The notes beneath the pieces are model-generated. The model did no database searches and was not told the DNA's origin. It saw only the letters and a list, made by a program, of their open reading frames with translations. Below are positions 43,504 to 50,920 of a stretch of 64,000 nucleotides of DNA, piece by piece. Source of the stretch: Streptomyces sp. ADI96-02 (GTDB lineage Bacteria; Actinomycetota; Actinomycetes; Streptomycetales; Streptomycetaceae); NCBI RefSeq assembly GCF_003846185.1, contig NZ_ML123034.1, positions 5,036,939 to 5,100,938 of the forward strand, in the 5' to 3' direction. How positions within the stretch are numbered: the first letter of the stretch is position 1; every line of letters begins with the position of its first letter. Made by a program: the position numbers and the translations under genes.

Positions 43504-45030
43504 ATGGCATCACGGCGGGATGAACTCAACGCCTACACCTTTGCGAAGCGGAGGTTGATCGCACAGTTCCTGCAACCCAACCCCACCGGTTCCGAGGAAG
43601 GCGCGCCGCGTCCGCTGCGCGCGGTGGTGCCGGGCGCGATCGTGGGCGTCGTGGTCCTCGCCGTGTTCGGCGCCTGGGGCATGTTCAAACCGGTCGCCCC
43701 GAAGCAGTGGGACGAGCCCGGGAAGAACGTCATCATCGCCAGCAAGTCCACCACCCGGTACGTGGTGCTGGAGACCGACGGCAGGAAGCAGCTCCACCCC
43801 GTACTGAACATGTCGTCCGCCAAGCTGCTGCTGACCCCGGACCGGGGCCAGGTCGTCAACGTCGACGAGTCGGTCCTGGACAGCGGGAAGATCCCGCACG
43901 GCGCCACCCTCGGCATCCCCTACGCCCCCGACCGCCTGCCCGACCCGAAGGACGCCGGGGCCGCCAAGCGGTGGGCCGTGTGCGAGCGCCCCGGTGAGGG
44001 CGGCCGGGCCATCCAGAAGGCGGCCTTCGTGTTCGCCGAGCGCGAGAAGGGGAAGACCGACGACGCCCGCCGCCTGAGCGGCGGTGAGCTGATGTACGTC
44101 GAGGGGCCCGGCCGCGCCCGCTACATCGTGGACGCCCAGGGCAAGGCGTACCCCGTCGGGAACGACGAACTGCTGCTGCGCACCCTGGTCGGCGAGGACC
44201 GCCGGCCCCAGCGGGTCTCCGCCGCCTGGCTGGCCACGCTGCACACCGGGGACCCGATCGCCTTCCCCGCGCTGGACGGCGTCCCGGGCTCCCCGGCGGG
44301 CGTCCCCGGCACCCTGGAGCGGGAGGCGAACCGGGTCGGCATGGTCCTCGCCGCGAACTCCGGAACCAAGACCCAGCGCTACGTCGTCCTGCCCGGCAGG
44401 GTGGCCCCCGTCACCGACTTCACCGCCAAACTCCTCCTCAGCAGCCGGGACTTGACCACCGTGGGCCAGGCGGGACGGGAGACGCCCGTCAGCGCCGGAG
44501 CATTCCGGCCGGGCAGGGCGTTCGGCGCGGGCGTCGACTGGCCGGCCGGCGCACCCGAAGCCGTCAACTCGCCGAGCGTCACCAAGGGAAGCCGCAACAC
44601 CGTGTGCAACGTCCTGCGCGGCGTCGACGCCGACACCGGGGCCACCACGCTGAGCACCTGGGCGGCCACGGACTTCCCGGCGGCGCTGCCCACCGGCTCC
44701 AGCAGCGCCTACGTCACGCCCGGATCGGGCGAGTTCTTCCGCCAGTTCAAGGGCTCCCGGACCGACGTCGGCTTCCTCTTCCTCGTCACCGACACCGGGC
44801 TGCGCTACGCGATGCAGTCCAACAGCGACAGCGGCCAGGACGACTCCGGCATCGGCGAGTCCGGCTCGAAGCGGGAGAGGGAGCAGCGCCGGCAGGAGGC
44901 GCAGCAGGCGCAGAGCCGGCTCGGCTACAAGGGCGTCGACCCCACGCCCGTACCGGCGGTCTGGTCCTCCTTCCTGCCGACGGGGCCCCGGCTCTCCACC
45001 GGCGCCGCCAGCCAGCCGCAGGGCTCGTGA
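43504..45030 (+). CDS. eccB: Type VII secretion protein EccB
   Basis: A 508-residue ESX core protein. The cytosolic N-terminus has the family block MASRRDELNAYTFAKRRLIAQ. A single membrane helix spans about residues 41-61 (VVPGAIVGVVVLAVFGAW). The large external domain has R1-R4-like repeats (RYVVLETDGRKQLHPVLNMSSAKLLL). The tail is Ser/Gln/Arg-rich. ATG 43504 is chosen for the family N-terminus and for GAAGGGG upstream; the frame is open to 43252. The stop is 14 bp before the mycosin gene. Confidence 0.95.
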   Translation: MASRRDELNAYTFAKRRLIAQFLQPNPTGSEEGAPRPLRAVVPGAIVGVVVLAVFGAWGMFKPVAPKQWDEPGKNVIIASKSTTRYVVLETDGRKQLHPVLNMSSAKLLLTPDRGQVVNVDESVLDSGKIPHGATLGIPYAPDRLPDPKDAGAAKRWAVCERPGEGGRAIQKAAFVFAEREKGKTDDARRLSGGELMYVEGPGRARYIVDAQGKAYPVGNDELLLRTLVGEDRRPQRVSAAWLATLHTGDPIAFPALDGVPGSPAGVPGTLEREANRVGMVLAANSGTKTQRYVVLPGRVAPVTDFTAKLLLSSRDLTTVGQAGRETPVSAGAFRPGRAFGAGVDWPAGAPEAVNSPSVTKGSRNTVCNVLRGVDADTGATTLSTWAATDFPAALPTGSSSAYVTPGSGEFFRQFKGSRTDVGFLFLVTDTGLRYAMQSNSDSGQDDSGIGESGSKREREQRRQEAQQAQSRLGYKGVDPTPVPAVWSSFLPTGPRLSTGAASQPQGS

Positions 45031-45044
45031 GGGGCCGCACGGAC

Positions 45045-46298
45045 ATGACATCGCACGCTCGTCCGGCCCTCAGGCGGCTGCTGACCGCGTCGGCGGCCAC
45101 CGCGGTCCTCCTCGTCACCCTGCCGGCCCTTCCCGCGGCGGCGGAAGGCTCGGCCCAGTGCACCTTCCCGTCGAAGAAGTACCCGGGCCGCCCCTGGGCG
45201 CTCCAGCGCGTCCTGATGGACGAACTGTGGAAGCAGTCCACGGGCGAGGGCGTCCGGGTGGCGGTCATCGACACCGGAGTCGACGTCAAGAACCCCCAGC
45301 TCACCCGCGCGGTCGACACCCGGGCCGGCCGCAACCTCCTGCCGCGGAACGCCAAGGCCGAGGACGGCACGAAGCTCGAACGGGGCAAGGAGAACGGCAC
45401 CACCGACACGGTCGGCCACGGCACCAAGGTCGCCGGCATCATCGCCGCGCGCGAGATGAAGGGCACCGGCTTCACCGGCCTCGCCCCGGACGCGACGATC
45501 ATCCCGCTCCAGCAGAACGACGCCGAGGGCAACGGCACCGCCGAGACGCTGGCCGACGCCATCCGCTACGCCGTCGACACGGCGAAGGCGGACGTCATCA
45601 ACATCTCCCAGGACACCACCGACGCCGTGGAGCCGGCCCCCGCCCTCCGCCGGGCCGTCGACGACGCCCTGGCCAAGGACGTGGTGGTCGTCGCCTCCGC
45701 GGGCAACGACGGCCTGGGCGGCAACGTCAAGGCGACCTACCCGGCGTCGTACCGGGGCGTCCTGGCGGTGGCCTCGTCGGACCGCAACAACGAACGGGCG
45801 CCCTTCTCGCAGGCCGGAGAGTTCGTCGGCGTCGCGGCCCCCGGCGTGGACATGATCTCCACGGTCCCCGGCGGCGGCCACTGCGCGGACAACGGCACCA
45901 GCTTCTCCGCCCCGTACGTCGCCGGAGTCGCCGCGCTGATCAGGGCCAAGCACCCCGACTGGACGCAGAGGCAGGTCGTCGCGCAGATCCAGCAGACGGC
46001 GGAGCGCTCGATCGCGGGCCACGACCGCCTGGTCGGCTGGGGCGTCGTCGACCCGGTCCGCGCGCTCACCGAGGACGACAAGCCCATCGACCGCCCCGTA
46101 GCCGTCGAGGGCATGAGCAAGGGCGTAGCGCCCACCCCCGCCGAACTCCACCTGGGCGAGACGGCGGACGAGCGCAACGCCCGCCTGGCGACCTACGTCG
46201 TGGTGGGCGGCGGAGTGCTGGTGGCCGTCATCGCGGGCGCGGCCGTGGCCGTACGGGACAGCCGGCGACGTCTCGGAAGGCCGGCGGGCAGCGGCTGA
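45045..46298 (+). CDS. mycP: Mycosin, membrane-anchored subtilisin-like protease of T7SS
   Basis: A 417-residue secreted protease with a signal peptide (RRLLTASAATAVLLVTLPALPAAAE), then an S8 domain with an intact triad: Asp in VAVIDTGVD, His in VGHGTKVAG, Ser in GTSFSAPYVAG; the oxyanion Asn is in ASAGNDG. A C-terminal helix (YVVVGGGVLVAVIAGAAVAV) followed by RRR anchors it. Mycosins are essential for secretion and stabilise the ESX complex. The ATG at 45045 has GAGGGG ten bases upstream; a GTG at 45027 overlapping the eccB stop is an alternative. Confidence 0.93.
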   Translation: MTSHARPALRRLLTASAATAVLLVTLPALPAAAEGSAQCTFPSKKYPGRPWALQRVLMDELWKQSTGEGVRVAVIDTGVDVKNPQLTRAVDTRAGRNLLPRNAKAEDGTKLERGKENGTTDTVGHGTKVAGIIAAREMKGTGFTGLAPDATIIPLQQNDAEGNGTAETLADAIRYAVDTAKADVINISQDTTDAVEPAPALRRAVDDALAKDVVVVASAGNDGLGGNVKATYPASYRGVLAVASSDRNNERAPFSQAGEFVGVAAPGVDMISTVPGGGHCADNGTSFSAPYVAGVAALIRAKHPDWTQRQVVAQIQQTAERSIAGHDRLVGWGVVDPVRALTEDDKPIDRPVAVEGMSKGVAPTPAELHLGETADERNARLATYVVVGGGVLVAVIAGAAVAVRDSRRRLGRPAGSG

Positions 46299-46330
46299 CC
46301 ATGAGAGAAGTCACGTGGCCGGCAAGTCAA

Positions 46331-46359
46331 TTGGCCGTGAGCGGGGCAGTGACTAGAGT
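46331..46359 (+). promoter_or_regulatory. Promoter for the T7SS substrate genes
   Basis: TTGGCC (46331-46336) and TAGAGT (46354-46359) are exactly 17 bp apart, the best -35/-10 match I found in the window. Transcription would begin near 46366, giving the gene at 46454 a leader of about 88 nt. Confidence 0.6.
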
Positions 46360-46366
46360 TGTCGGG

Positions 46367-46417
46367 ATGAGTTCGGATCAGATCGCGTCAGTGCGAAGGC
46401 AACGCGGAGCGATCTGA
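46367..46417 (+). CDS. Possible leaderless 16-residue upstream ORF
   Basis: An ATG at 46367 lies seven bases after the -10 box TAGAGT, the spacing of a leaderless gene. It opens a 16-codon frame (MSSDQIASVRRQRGAI) ending with TGA at 46415-46417, 36 bp before the next GTG start. The stop codon falls inside the right arm of the inverted repeat at 46378-46417, so its translation could open that structure. Too short to judge by composition; this is an inference from geometry. Confidence 0.3.
   Translation: MSSDQIASVRRQRGAI
46378..46417 (+). repeat. 9-bp inverted repeat in the leader of the T7SS substrate genes
   Basis: TCAGATCGC (46378-46386) is the exact reverse complement of GCGATCTGA (46409-46417), with 22 bp between. 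It lies downstream of the expected transcription start, so it could be an RNA stem or an operator. Confidence 0.7.
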
Positions 46418-46453
46418 GCAAACGGGGATGCACGACGGGGGAGGAGCGGCACT

Positions 46454-46909
46454 GTGACCGATCCAGACGGTGGCGGGACTGGCGACATCAGGCGCGGAGT
46501 GGGCGCGCTGGAGAAGTTCAAGACGCGGGTCGACGCGCTGCTCGCGGACTTCGAGGGTTCGGCGGCCGGCCGGACGAACGTGGCGGCGCAGAAGATCTCG
46601 CGCGCCTCGCTGAGCGGCCCGAACGCACGCTTCGCGGAGGCCGACGGCCTTTACACGCAGTACGACCGCGTCCACGAGTCGCTGGTCTCCCTCTCGCGCT
46701 CGCTGGGCGAGCAGATCGAGTATCTGAGCCTGGGCGTGCACGCGGCGGCGGTGGGGTTCGACAACGTGGAGGACGACATCCGGCGTCGCTTCTACACGAT
46801 CCAGGAGCGGATCGGCCCCGTTGACACGAAGAGCACCGGGCCCAGGGCAGGCAGCCCCGAGCCCCGCAACAACGAAGACCAGTCCGACTCCGGGTGGGCA
46901 GCGGAATGA
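46454..46909 (+). CDS. Small helical T7SS-associated protein
   Basis: A 151-residue protein with no signal peptide. Residues 10-120 are predicted helical from their heptad texture (ESLVSLSRSLGEQIEYLSLGV), and the last 30 are polar and disordered. It lacks a WxG turn but has the size and helix-rich style of ESX-associated proteins. YTQYD near residues 67-71 fits YxxxD, though it is not at the C-terminus. The start is GTG at 46454 with GGGGGAGGAG upstream. It overlaps the following WXG protein gene by ATGA, so the two are likely partners or co-secreted. Confidence 0.65.
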   Translation: MTDPDGGGTGDIRRGVGALEKFKTRVDALLADFEGSAAGRTNVAAQKISRASLSGPNARFAEADGLYTQYDRVHESLVSLSRSLGEQIEYLSLGVHAAAVGFDNVEDDIRRRFYTIQERIGPVDTKSTGPRAGSPEPRNNEDQSDSGWAAE

Positions 46910-48645
46910 GCGACGAGAACCAGCAGGAACTGACGCCTGCCGAGCAGCACCAGCAGGACGAGGGCCGCGTCCGGGCCCAACTGGTCGTCACCGACGTGAC
47001 CGAGACGGTCGGCCGGGTCATGGGCGCCATCGGCTTCGGGAACCCGCGTACCGCGGGGCGTACCTCGTTCGAGGGACACGAGCTCAACGCCATGATCGAC
47101 ATGGTGGAGAACTCCAACCCGGAACACCTCGAAAGCGCGGGCGAGGAGCTGTGGAAGGCCAGGGACGCGATCCGGAGCGCGGCCCAGGAACTGGCCGACC
47201 ACATCGAAGGGGTCGACTGGCAGGGCGAGTCGGGCAACGCCTTCCGCGACTGGGGCAAGGGCCTCGTCGCGCACGCCACCAAGCTCAGCGACTTCGCGGA
47301 CGCGGCGGGCACGCAGATCACGGTGGCGGGCACGGGCCTGGCGTCGGTACGCAGCGCGATGCCGCCGCGCGACAGCCGCCTGGTGCGCAAGTCCCCGGAG
47401 GACATCGAGCTGCCGGCCCGGATCAAGGGCAACCCGGAGTACGAGGCCGCGCTCAAGGTGGAGAAGAACCGCCAGGAGGCCATCAACCAGGTCAACCGGC
47501 TGGCCTCGTACTACTCGGTGTCGGAGGAGGCGCTGGCGAACCAGGAGCCGCCGCGGTTCGAGAAGAAGCTGAACGTCGACATGCCGAGGCCGGAGGGAGG
47601 GGGAAGGTCACTTCCTCCGACGCACTCCTCGTCCCCGCACGCCGACGGTTCTGGCGGTGGTGAGTCCCCGGACGTCCCACCCCGGGAGAGCACCGGAGGA
47701 CCAGGTGCCGTCACCGGTGGCAGCCGGCACGCGCCGACCGACGACCTCGGCCCCGCGCCGGTGCTGGACAAGGGCACGACGACCGAGATCAACAGCGTCG
47801 CCGCCCCGCCCGCCCCGCCGACGGCTCCGGACAGAGTGGCCGCCCCTTCGGCCACCGGTACGACGGGGTCGAGTGGAGTTTCGACGCCGCCGTTGGCACC
47901 CGGCTTCGTCAACCCCGTCCAGGGGAGTTCCGGGCGGGGCTCGGGTCCCGCAGGTTCGTCCCGACCCGTCAGCCAGTTCAGCGGAGGGCCGGGGAAGGCG
48001 TCTCCGTCCGCAGGCGGCCCTGCAACGGCCCACGGAAACGCCGGAAGCGCCGTGGGCCGTCCGGGAACGACCGGCGGCGGAGCGTCGGCGACCGGGCGCT
48101 CCGGCGGAGGCGTGCATGGTCCTGCCGCGGGCGCGTCCGGTGTGACCGGCGGCCGTCCGACGGCGGCCCCTGGAGGCTCGCCCGCAGGGGGCACCTCACG
48201 GGCGGCCGGCGGCAACGGCATCGTGGGCGGAACACCTCAGCGTGCGGCTTCCGGTACGGGGGGAGCGCGTGGAGTGGCGCGCGGAACCGTCATCGGCGGG
48301 CAGGGAGGGGCCCCGGCCAGGGGCGTCTCCGGCGCGACCGGTCGGGGAGTGATCGGGGGTACGGGAGGCACCACAGGGGCTGCTCGTCCCGGTGGACGTG
48401 GTGCCGCTCCCGCCGCCGGAGCCCATGGCGTGGTCGGAGCGGCCCGGGGAGCCTCGGGCAAGGGCCCTGGCCCTCAGGGGTTCACGTCGGGCGGAGCCGG
48501 GCTCGTCCGTGGTCCGGCCGGGCGACGGAACTCCGATCGGGACGACGAGGAAGAGACCGGATCGACTCGTCCGGACTACCTGACAGAAGACGAAGAGACA
48601 TGGGCGGTCCGTCGGCCGGGAGCCGTGCCGCCGGTGATCGAGTAG
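46906..48645 (+). CDS. Large WXG-domain T7SS substrate with Gly-rich repeat tail
   Basis: A 579-residue protein. Residues 20-200 are helical, with a WxG turn in EGVDWQGESGNAF (W105-Q-G107), the hallmark of WXG/PPE-like ESX substrates. From about residue 230 it becomes Gly/Ala/Thr/Pro-rich (TGGRPTAAPGG-like runs). It ends with an acidic motif, DYLTEDEETW, then PPVIE; YLTED matches the YxxxD secretion signal. The ATG at 46906 overlaps the preceding stop. It is probably secreted and acts at or beyond the cell wall. The Gly-rich part is less GC-biased at third positions than the N-terminal part. Confidence 0.75.
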   Translation: MSDENQQELTPAEQHQQDEGRVRAQLVVTDVTETVGRVMGAIGFGNPRTAGRTSFEGHELNAMIDMVENSNPEHLESAGEELWKARDAIRSAAQELADHIEGVDWQGESGNAFRDWGKGLVAHATKLSDFADAAGTQITVAGTGLASVRSAMPPRDSRLVRKSPEDIELPARIKGNPEYEAALKVEKNRQEAINQVNRLASYYSVSEEALANQEPPRFEKKLNVDMPRPEGGGRSLPPTHSSSPHADGSGGGESPDVPPRESTGGPGAVTGGSRHAPTDDLGPAPVLDKGTTTEINSVAAPPAPPTAPDRVAAPSATGTTGSSGVSTPPLAPGFVNPVQGSSGRGSGPAGSSRPVSQFSGGPGKASPSAGGPATAHGNAGSAVGRPGTTGGGASATGRSGGGVHGPAAGASGVTGGRPTAAPGGSPAGGTSRAAGGNGIVGGTPQRAASGTGGARGVARGTVIGGQGGAPARGVSGATGRGVIGGTGGTTGAARPGGRGAAPAAGAHGVVGAARGASGKGPGPQGFTSGGAGLVRGPAGRRNSDRDDEEETGSTRPDYLTEDEETWAVRRPGAVPPVIE

Positions 48646-48673
48646 CAGTTCCAGGGAAGGTTCGGAAGTCGGG

Positions 48674-49921
48674 ATGACAGCAGGAATGGTCCTGGACCGG
48701 AAGCGGGCGTGGCGGCGTGTGCTCGGAGTGCTAGCTCTGGCCGTCTCGTGCAGTGCGACGCTCGTGGGCACCGCGCAGCCCGCCGCAGCTGCGGACGTGC
48801 AGTCCAAGCAGTGGTATCTCGGCGCGATGCAGGCTGAGGAAATGTGGAAGGTCACAAGAGGTGAAGGTGTCAAAGTCGCCGTTATCGACACCGGTGTGAA
48901 CTCGTCCACCCCCTCGCTGAAGGGCCAGGTCCTCAAGGGGTTCGACGCCACTGAAGCTTCGGGCGAGGAGACCGACGATTACGACGGTCACGGTACGACC
49001 ATGGCTGAGCTGATCGCCGGTACGGGCGAGGGCGGAGGGCTCCAGGGGCTTGCGCCCGGGACCAAGATCATCCCGATGCGCATCGGTGACGTGGAGTTCC
49101 AGAAGAGGAACTCCTCCAACGCCTATGACTGGGCTGACGCCATCCGAGCAGCCGCAGACAGCGATGCCAAGATCATCAGTATGTCCTTCGGCAGCCCCTT
49201 CGCCATGGAGCGTGAGCGCAAAGCCGTCGAGTACGCGGAGAGCAAGGGGAAGTTGTTCTTCGCAGCCGTGGGCAACGATGGCAAGGGGCGCAACAGGAAG
49301 GAGTATCCAGCCGCGTATCCGCAGGTCGTGGGAATCGCCTCGGCCGACCGCCAGGGAAAGGTGGCCGAGTACTCCCAGAACGGGACCACCGTCGACATCG
49401 CGTCCCCCGGGAACGACATCCCCCGCTGGTGCGACAACTCGTTCCAGCGCTACTGCGACGGTGACGGCGGCACCAGCGCCGCCACCGCCATCGCCTCGGC
49501 GTCGGCCGCCCTCGTATGGTCCGCGCACCCCGACTGGACCGCCAACCAGGTGCTCAACGTCCTCTTCGACACGGCCGGCCGTGACTGGGAGACGGGCACG
49601 CTCAGCAAGTACCTCGGCCACGGCCTGATCCGCCCCTCGATGAACATCCTCAAGGGCAAGGGCGACCCCGGAGCACCGGACGTCAGCCCGCTCACCGACG
49701 AGAAGACGGCCTCCGGCGCCGAGTCGTCCTCCCCGGCGGGGTCCGCGCCGCCGCAGCCCGCCGCGAACGGGTCGAAGGCCGAGGGCGAGGCCGTCGCGGC
49801 GGGGGAGGCCGAGTCCGGCGGCGGAGGTGGCCAGTCGGGGCTGATCCTCGGCGGAGTCGCCGTCGTGGCCATCCTCGGCGGAACGGCCTTCGTCGTGCTC
49901 CGGCGCCGCCGGGCCGCCTGA
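48674..49921 (+). CDS. Second mycosin-type subtilase of the T7SS locus
   Basis: A 415-residue S8 protease. It has a signal peptide (RRVLGVLALAVSCSATLVGTAQPAAAA), an intact triad (Asp in VAVIDTGVN, His in DGHGTTMAEL, Ser in DGGTSAATAIAS) and oxyanion Asn in AAVGNDG. A Pro/Ser/Gly linker follows, then a C-terminal anchor (GLILGGVAVVAILGGTAFVVL) with RRRR. It differs from the first mycosin in the propeptide-like region and in CDNSFQRYC, which could form a disulfide. Its first ~750 bp use noticeably more A/T at third positions than the rest. Confidence 0.88.
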   Translation: MTAGMVLDRKRAWRRVLGVLALAVSCSATLVGTAQPAAAADVQSKQWYLGAMQAEEMWKVTRGEGVKVAVIDTGVNSSTPSLKGQVLKGFDATEASGEETDDYDGHGTTMAELIAGTGEGGGLQGLAPGTKIIPMRIGDVEFQKRNSSNAYDWADAIRAAADSDAKIISMSFGSPFAMERERKAVEYAESKGKLFFAAVGNDGKGRNRKEYPAAYPQVVGIASADRQGKVAEYSQNGTTVDIASPGNDIPRWCDNSFQRYCDGDGGTSAATAIASASAALVWSAHPDWTANQVLNVLFDTAGRDWETGTLSKYLGHGLIRPSMNILKGKGDPGAPDVSPLTDEKTASGAESSSPAGSAPPQPAANGSKAEGEAVAAGEAESGGGGGQSGLILGGVAVVAILGGTAFVVLRRRRAA

Positions 49922-49939
49922 GCGCCACGGCCGACCGCT

Positions 49940-49987
49940 ACACCAGTACCCGATCGCCACACCAGTACCCACCGCCACACCAGTACC
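49940..49987 (+). repeat. Three copies of ACACCAGTACC before the WXG100 pair
   Basis: ACACCAGTACC occurs at 49940-49950, 49959-49969 and 49977-49987, with periods of 19 and 18 bp, in the 116-bp spacer before the first WXG100 gene. It is non-coding and could be an operator array or a variable repeat. Confidence 0.7.
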
Positions 49988-50037
49988 GACCGGCGGGCCG
50001 CGCCGGTGACCGCACAAGCAACGGGAAGGAAAGATCC

Positions 50038-50397
50038 ATGGCAGATCAGAAGGTCTCAGATGCCACTCTCATCAAGCTTGAGGGTGACCTGACCAACAGG
50101 TTCGACTCGGTGAAGGGCCAGCTCAAGCAGTTGCAGGCGACCATCGACAGCCTGGAGGGCGCCTGGAAGGGCATCGGCGCCGGCGCCTACAACAGCAAGC
50201 AGGAGGCGATCAACAACCGGATGATCAGCCTCGGCAACCAGCTCCTGCGGTTCCAGGAAGCCATCAAGGCCGCGCGCACCATCACCGGCAACACGGAGGA
50301 CGAGGTCCGCCAGGCGCTCCAGGGCGTGGACGTCGTCGAGGGTTACTCGGGCGACGCGGCGGCGACCGCGAAGACCTCGAACCTCAACAACTTCTGA
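50038..50397 (+). CDS. WXG100 protein, first of the Esx pair
   Basis: A 119-residue two-helix WXG100 protein. The turn is EGAWKGIGAGAY (WxG), flanked by amphipathic helices (FDSVKGQLKQLQATIDSL, then NRMISLGNQLLRFQEAI). It lacks a clean YxxxD/E tail; the C-terminus is GYSGDAAATAKTSNLNNF. It should dimerise with the next protein and be exported by EccC. The ATG at 50038 has GGAAGGAAAG upstream. I leave the EsxA/EsxB assignment open. Confidence 0.88.
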   Translation: MADQKVSDATLIKLEGDLTNRFDSVKGQLKQLQATIDSLEGAWKGIGAGAYNSKQEAINNRMISLGNQLLRFQEAIKAARTITGNTEDEVRQALQGVDVVEGYSGDAAATAKTSNLNNF

Positions 50398-50431
50398 TTC
50401 ACATCCCGTAACGGAACAAGCGGAGGATCAC

Positions 50432-50728
50432 ATGCCGAACAACGACGGTACGACCGTTGTCACATACGCCAGCCTCGACCTCGCCGCCGCGGCGATCGAG
50501 CGCCAGGGCAAGCAGCTCGACGAGGACCTCAGCGCCATCAAGTCCATGGTCGCCTCGGTCTCGGAGCTGTGGGAAGGCGAGGCCAAGCAGGCGTACCAGC
50601 AGTCCCAGGCCAAGTGGGACCAGGACGCCACCGCCATCCGCCAGAACCTCGCGGACATCGCGCGCCACGTGCGCGACGCCGCCCCCGCCTACCGCGGTGG
50701 CGACAAGCGGGCCGCGGCGAACTTCTAG
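50432..50728 (+). CDS. WXG100 protein, second of the Esx pair
   Basis: A 98-residue WXG100 protein. The turn is SELWEGEAKQAY (WxG). The C-terminus has YRGGD, a match to the YxxxD secretion signal, and ends KRAAANF. In ESX pairs the partner with YxxxD/E is read by EccC, so this one probably carries the export signal. It starts 34 bp after the first WXG100 gene with GCGGAGG upstream. A strong hairpin follows its stop. Confidence 0.9.
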   Translation: MPNNDGTTVVTYASLDLAAAAIERQGKQLDEDLSAIKSMVASVSELWEGEAKQAYQQSQAKWDQDATAIRQNLADIARHVRDAAPAYRGGDKRAAANF

Positions 50729-50777
50729 TTCCGGCGGCGCGCGGCCCAGACCGTAGCGCGGAGCAGCAGCAGTACCT

Positions 50778-50810
50778 CGGGGTGGACATGCGCGGGAGAT
50801 GTCCACCCCG
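50778..50810. terminator. 12-bp hairpin terminator after the WXG100 pair
   Basis: CGGGGTGGACAT (50778-50789) pairs perfectly with ATGTCCACCCCG (50799-50810) around a 9-nt loop. It is 49 bp past the second WXG100 stop and lies between convergent genes. Confidence 0.8.
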
Positions 50811-50920
50811 AAGTGTTCCCAGGCCCTGCCCCCGAAGGGCTCCCAGAGCGGGCCCCGAAGCGGGCCCGAGGGCACCCCGGAGCGAGCCCCGGGGCCCCCG
50901 AAACGAGCCCCGGAGCACCC
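50811..50920. repeat. Degenerate GC-rich repeats between the Esx terminator and eccC
   Basis: Loose copies of GCGGGCCCGAG / GGAGCGAGCCCCGG recur through this stretch. Read on the minus strand they would encode GSLRGALG-like units, but they lie past the eccC stop. Probably a decayed repeat rather than a gene. Confidence 0.4.

Noticed and set aside
49940..49987. Mobile-element end repeats
   Set aside because: Only three short direct copies, with no transposase or target duplication.
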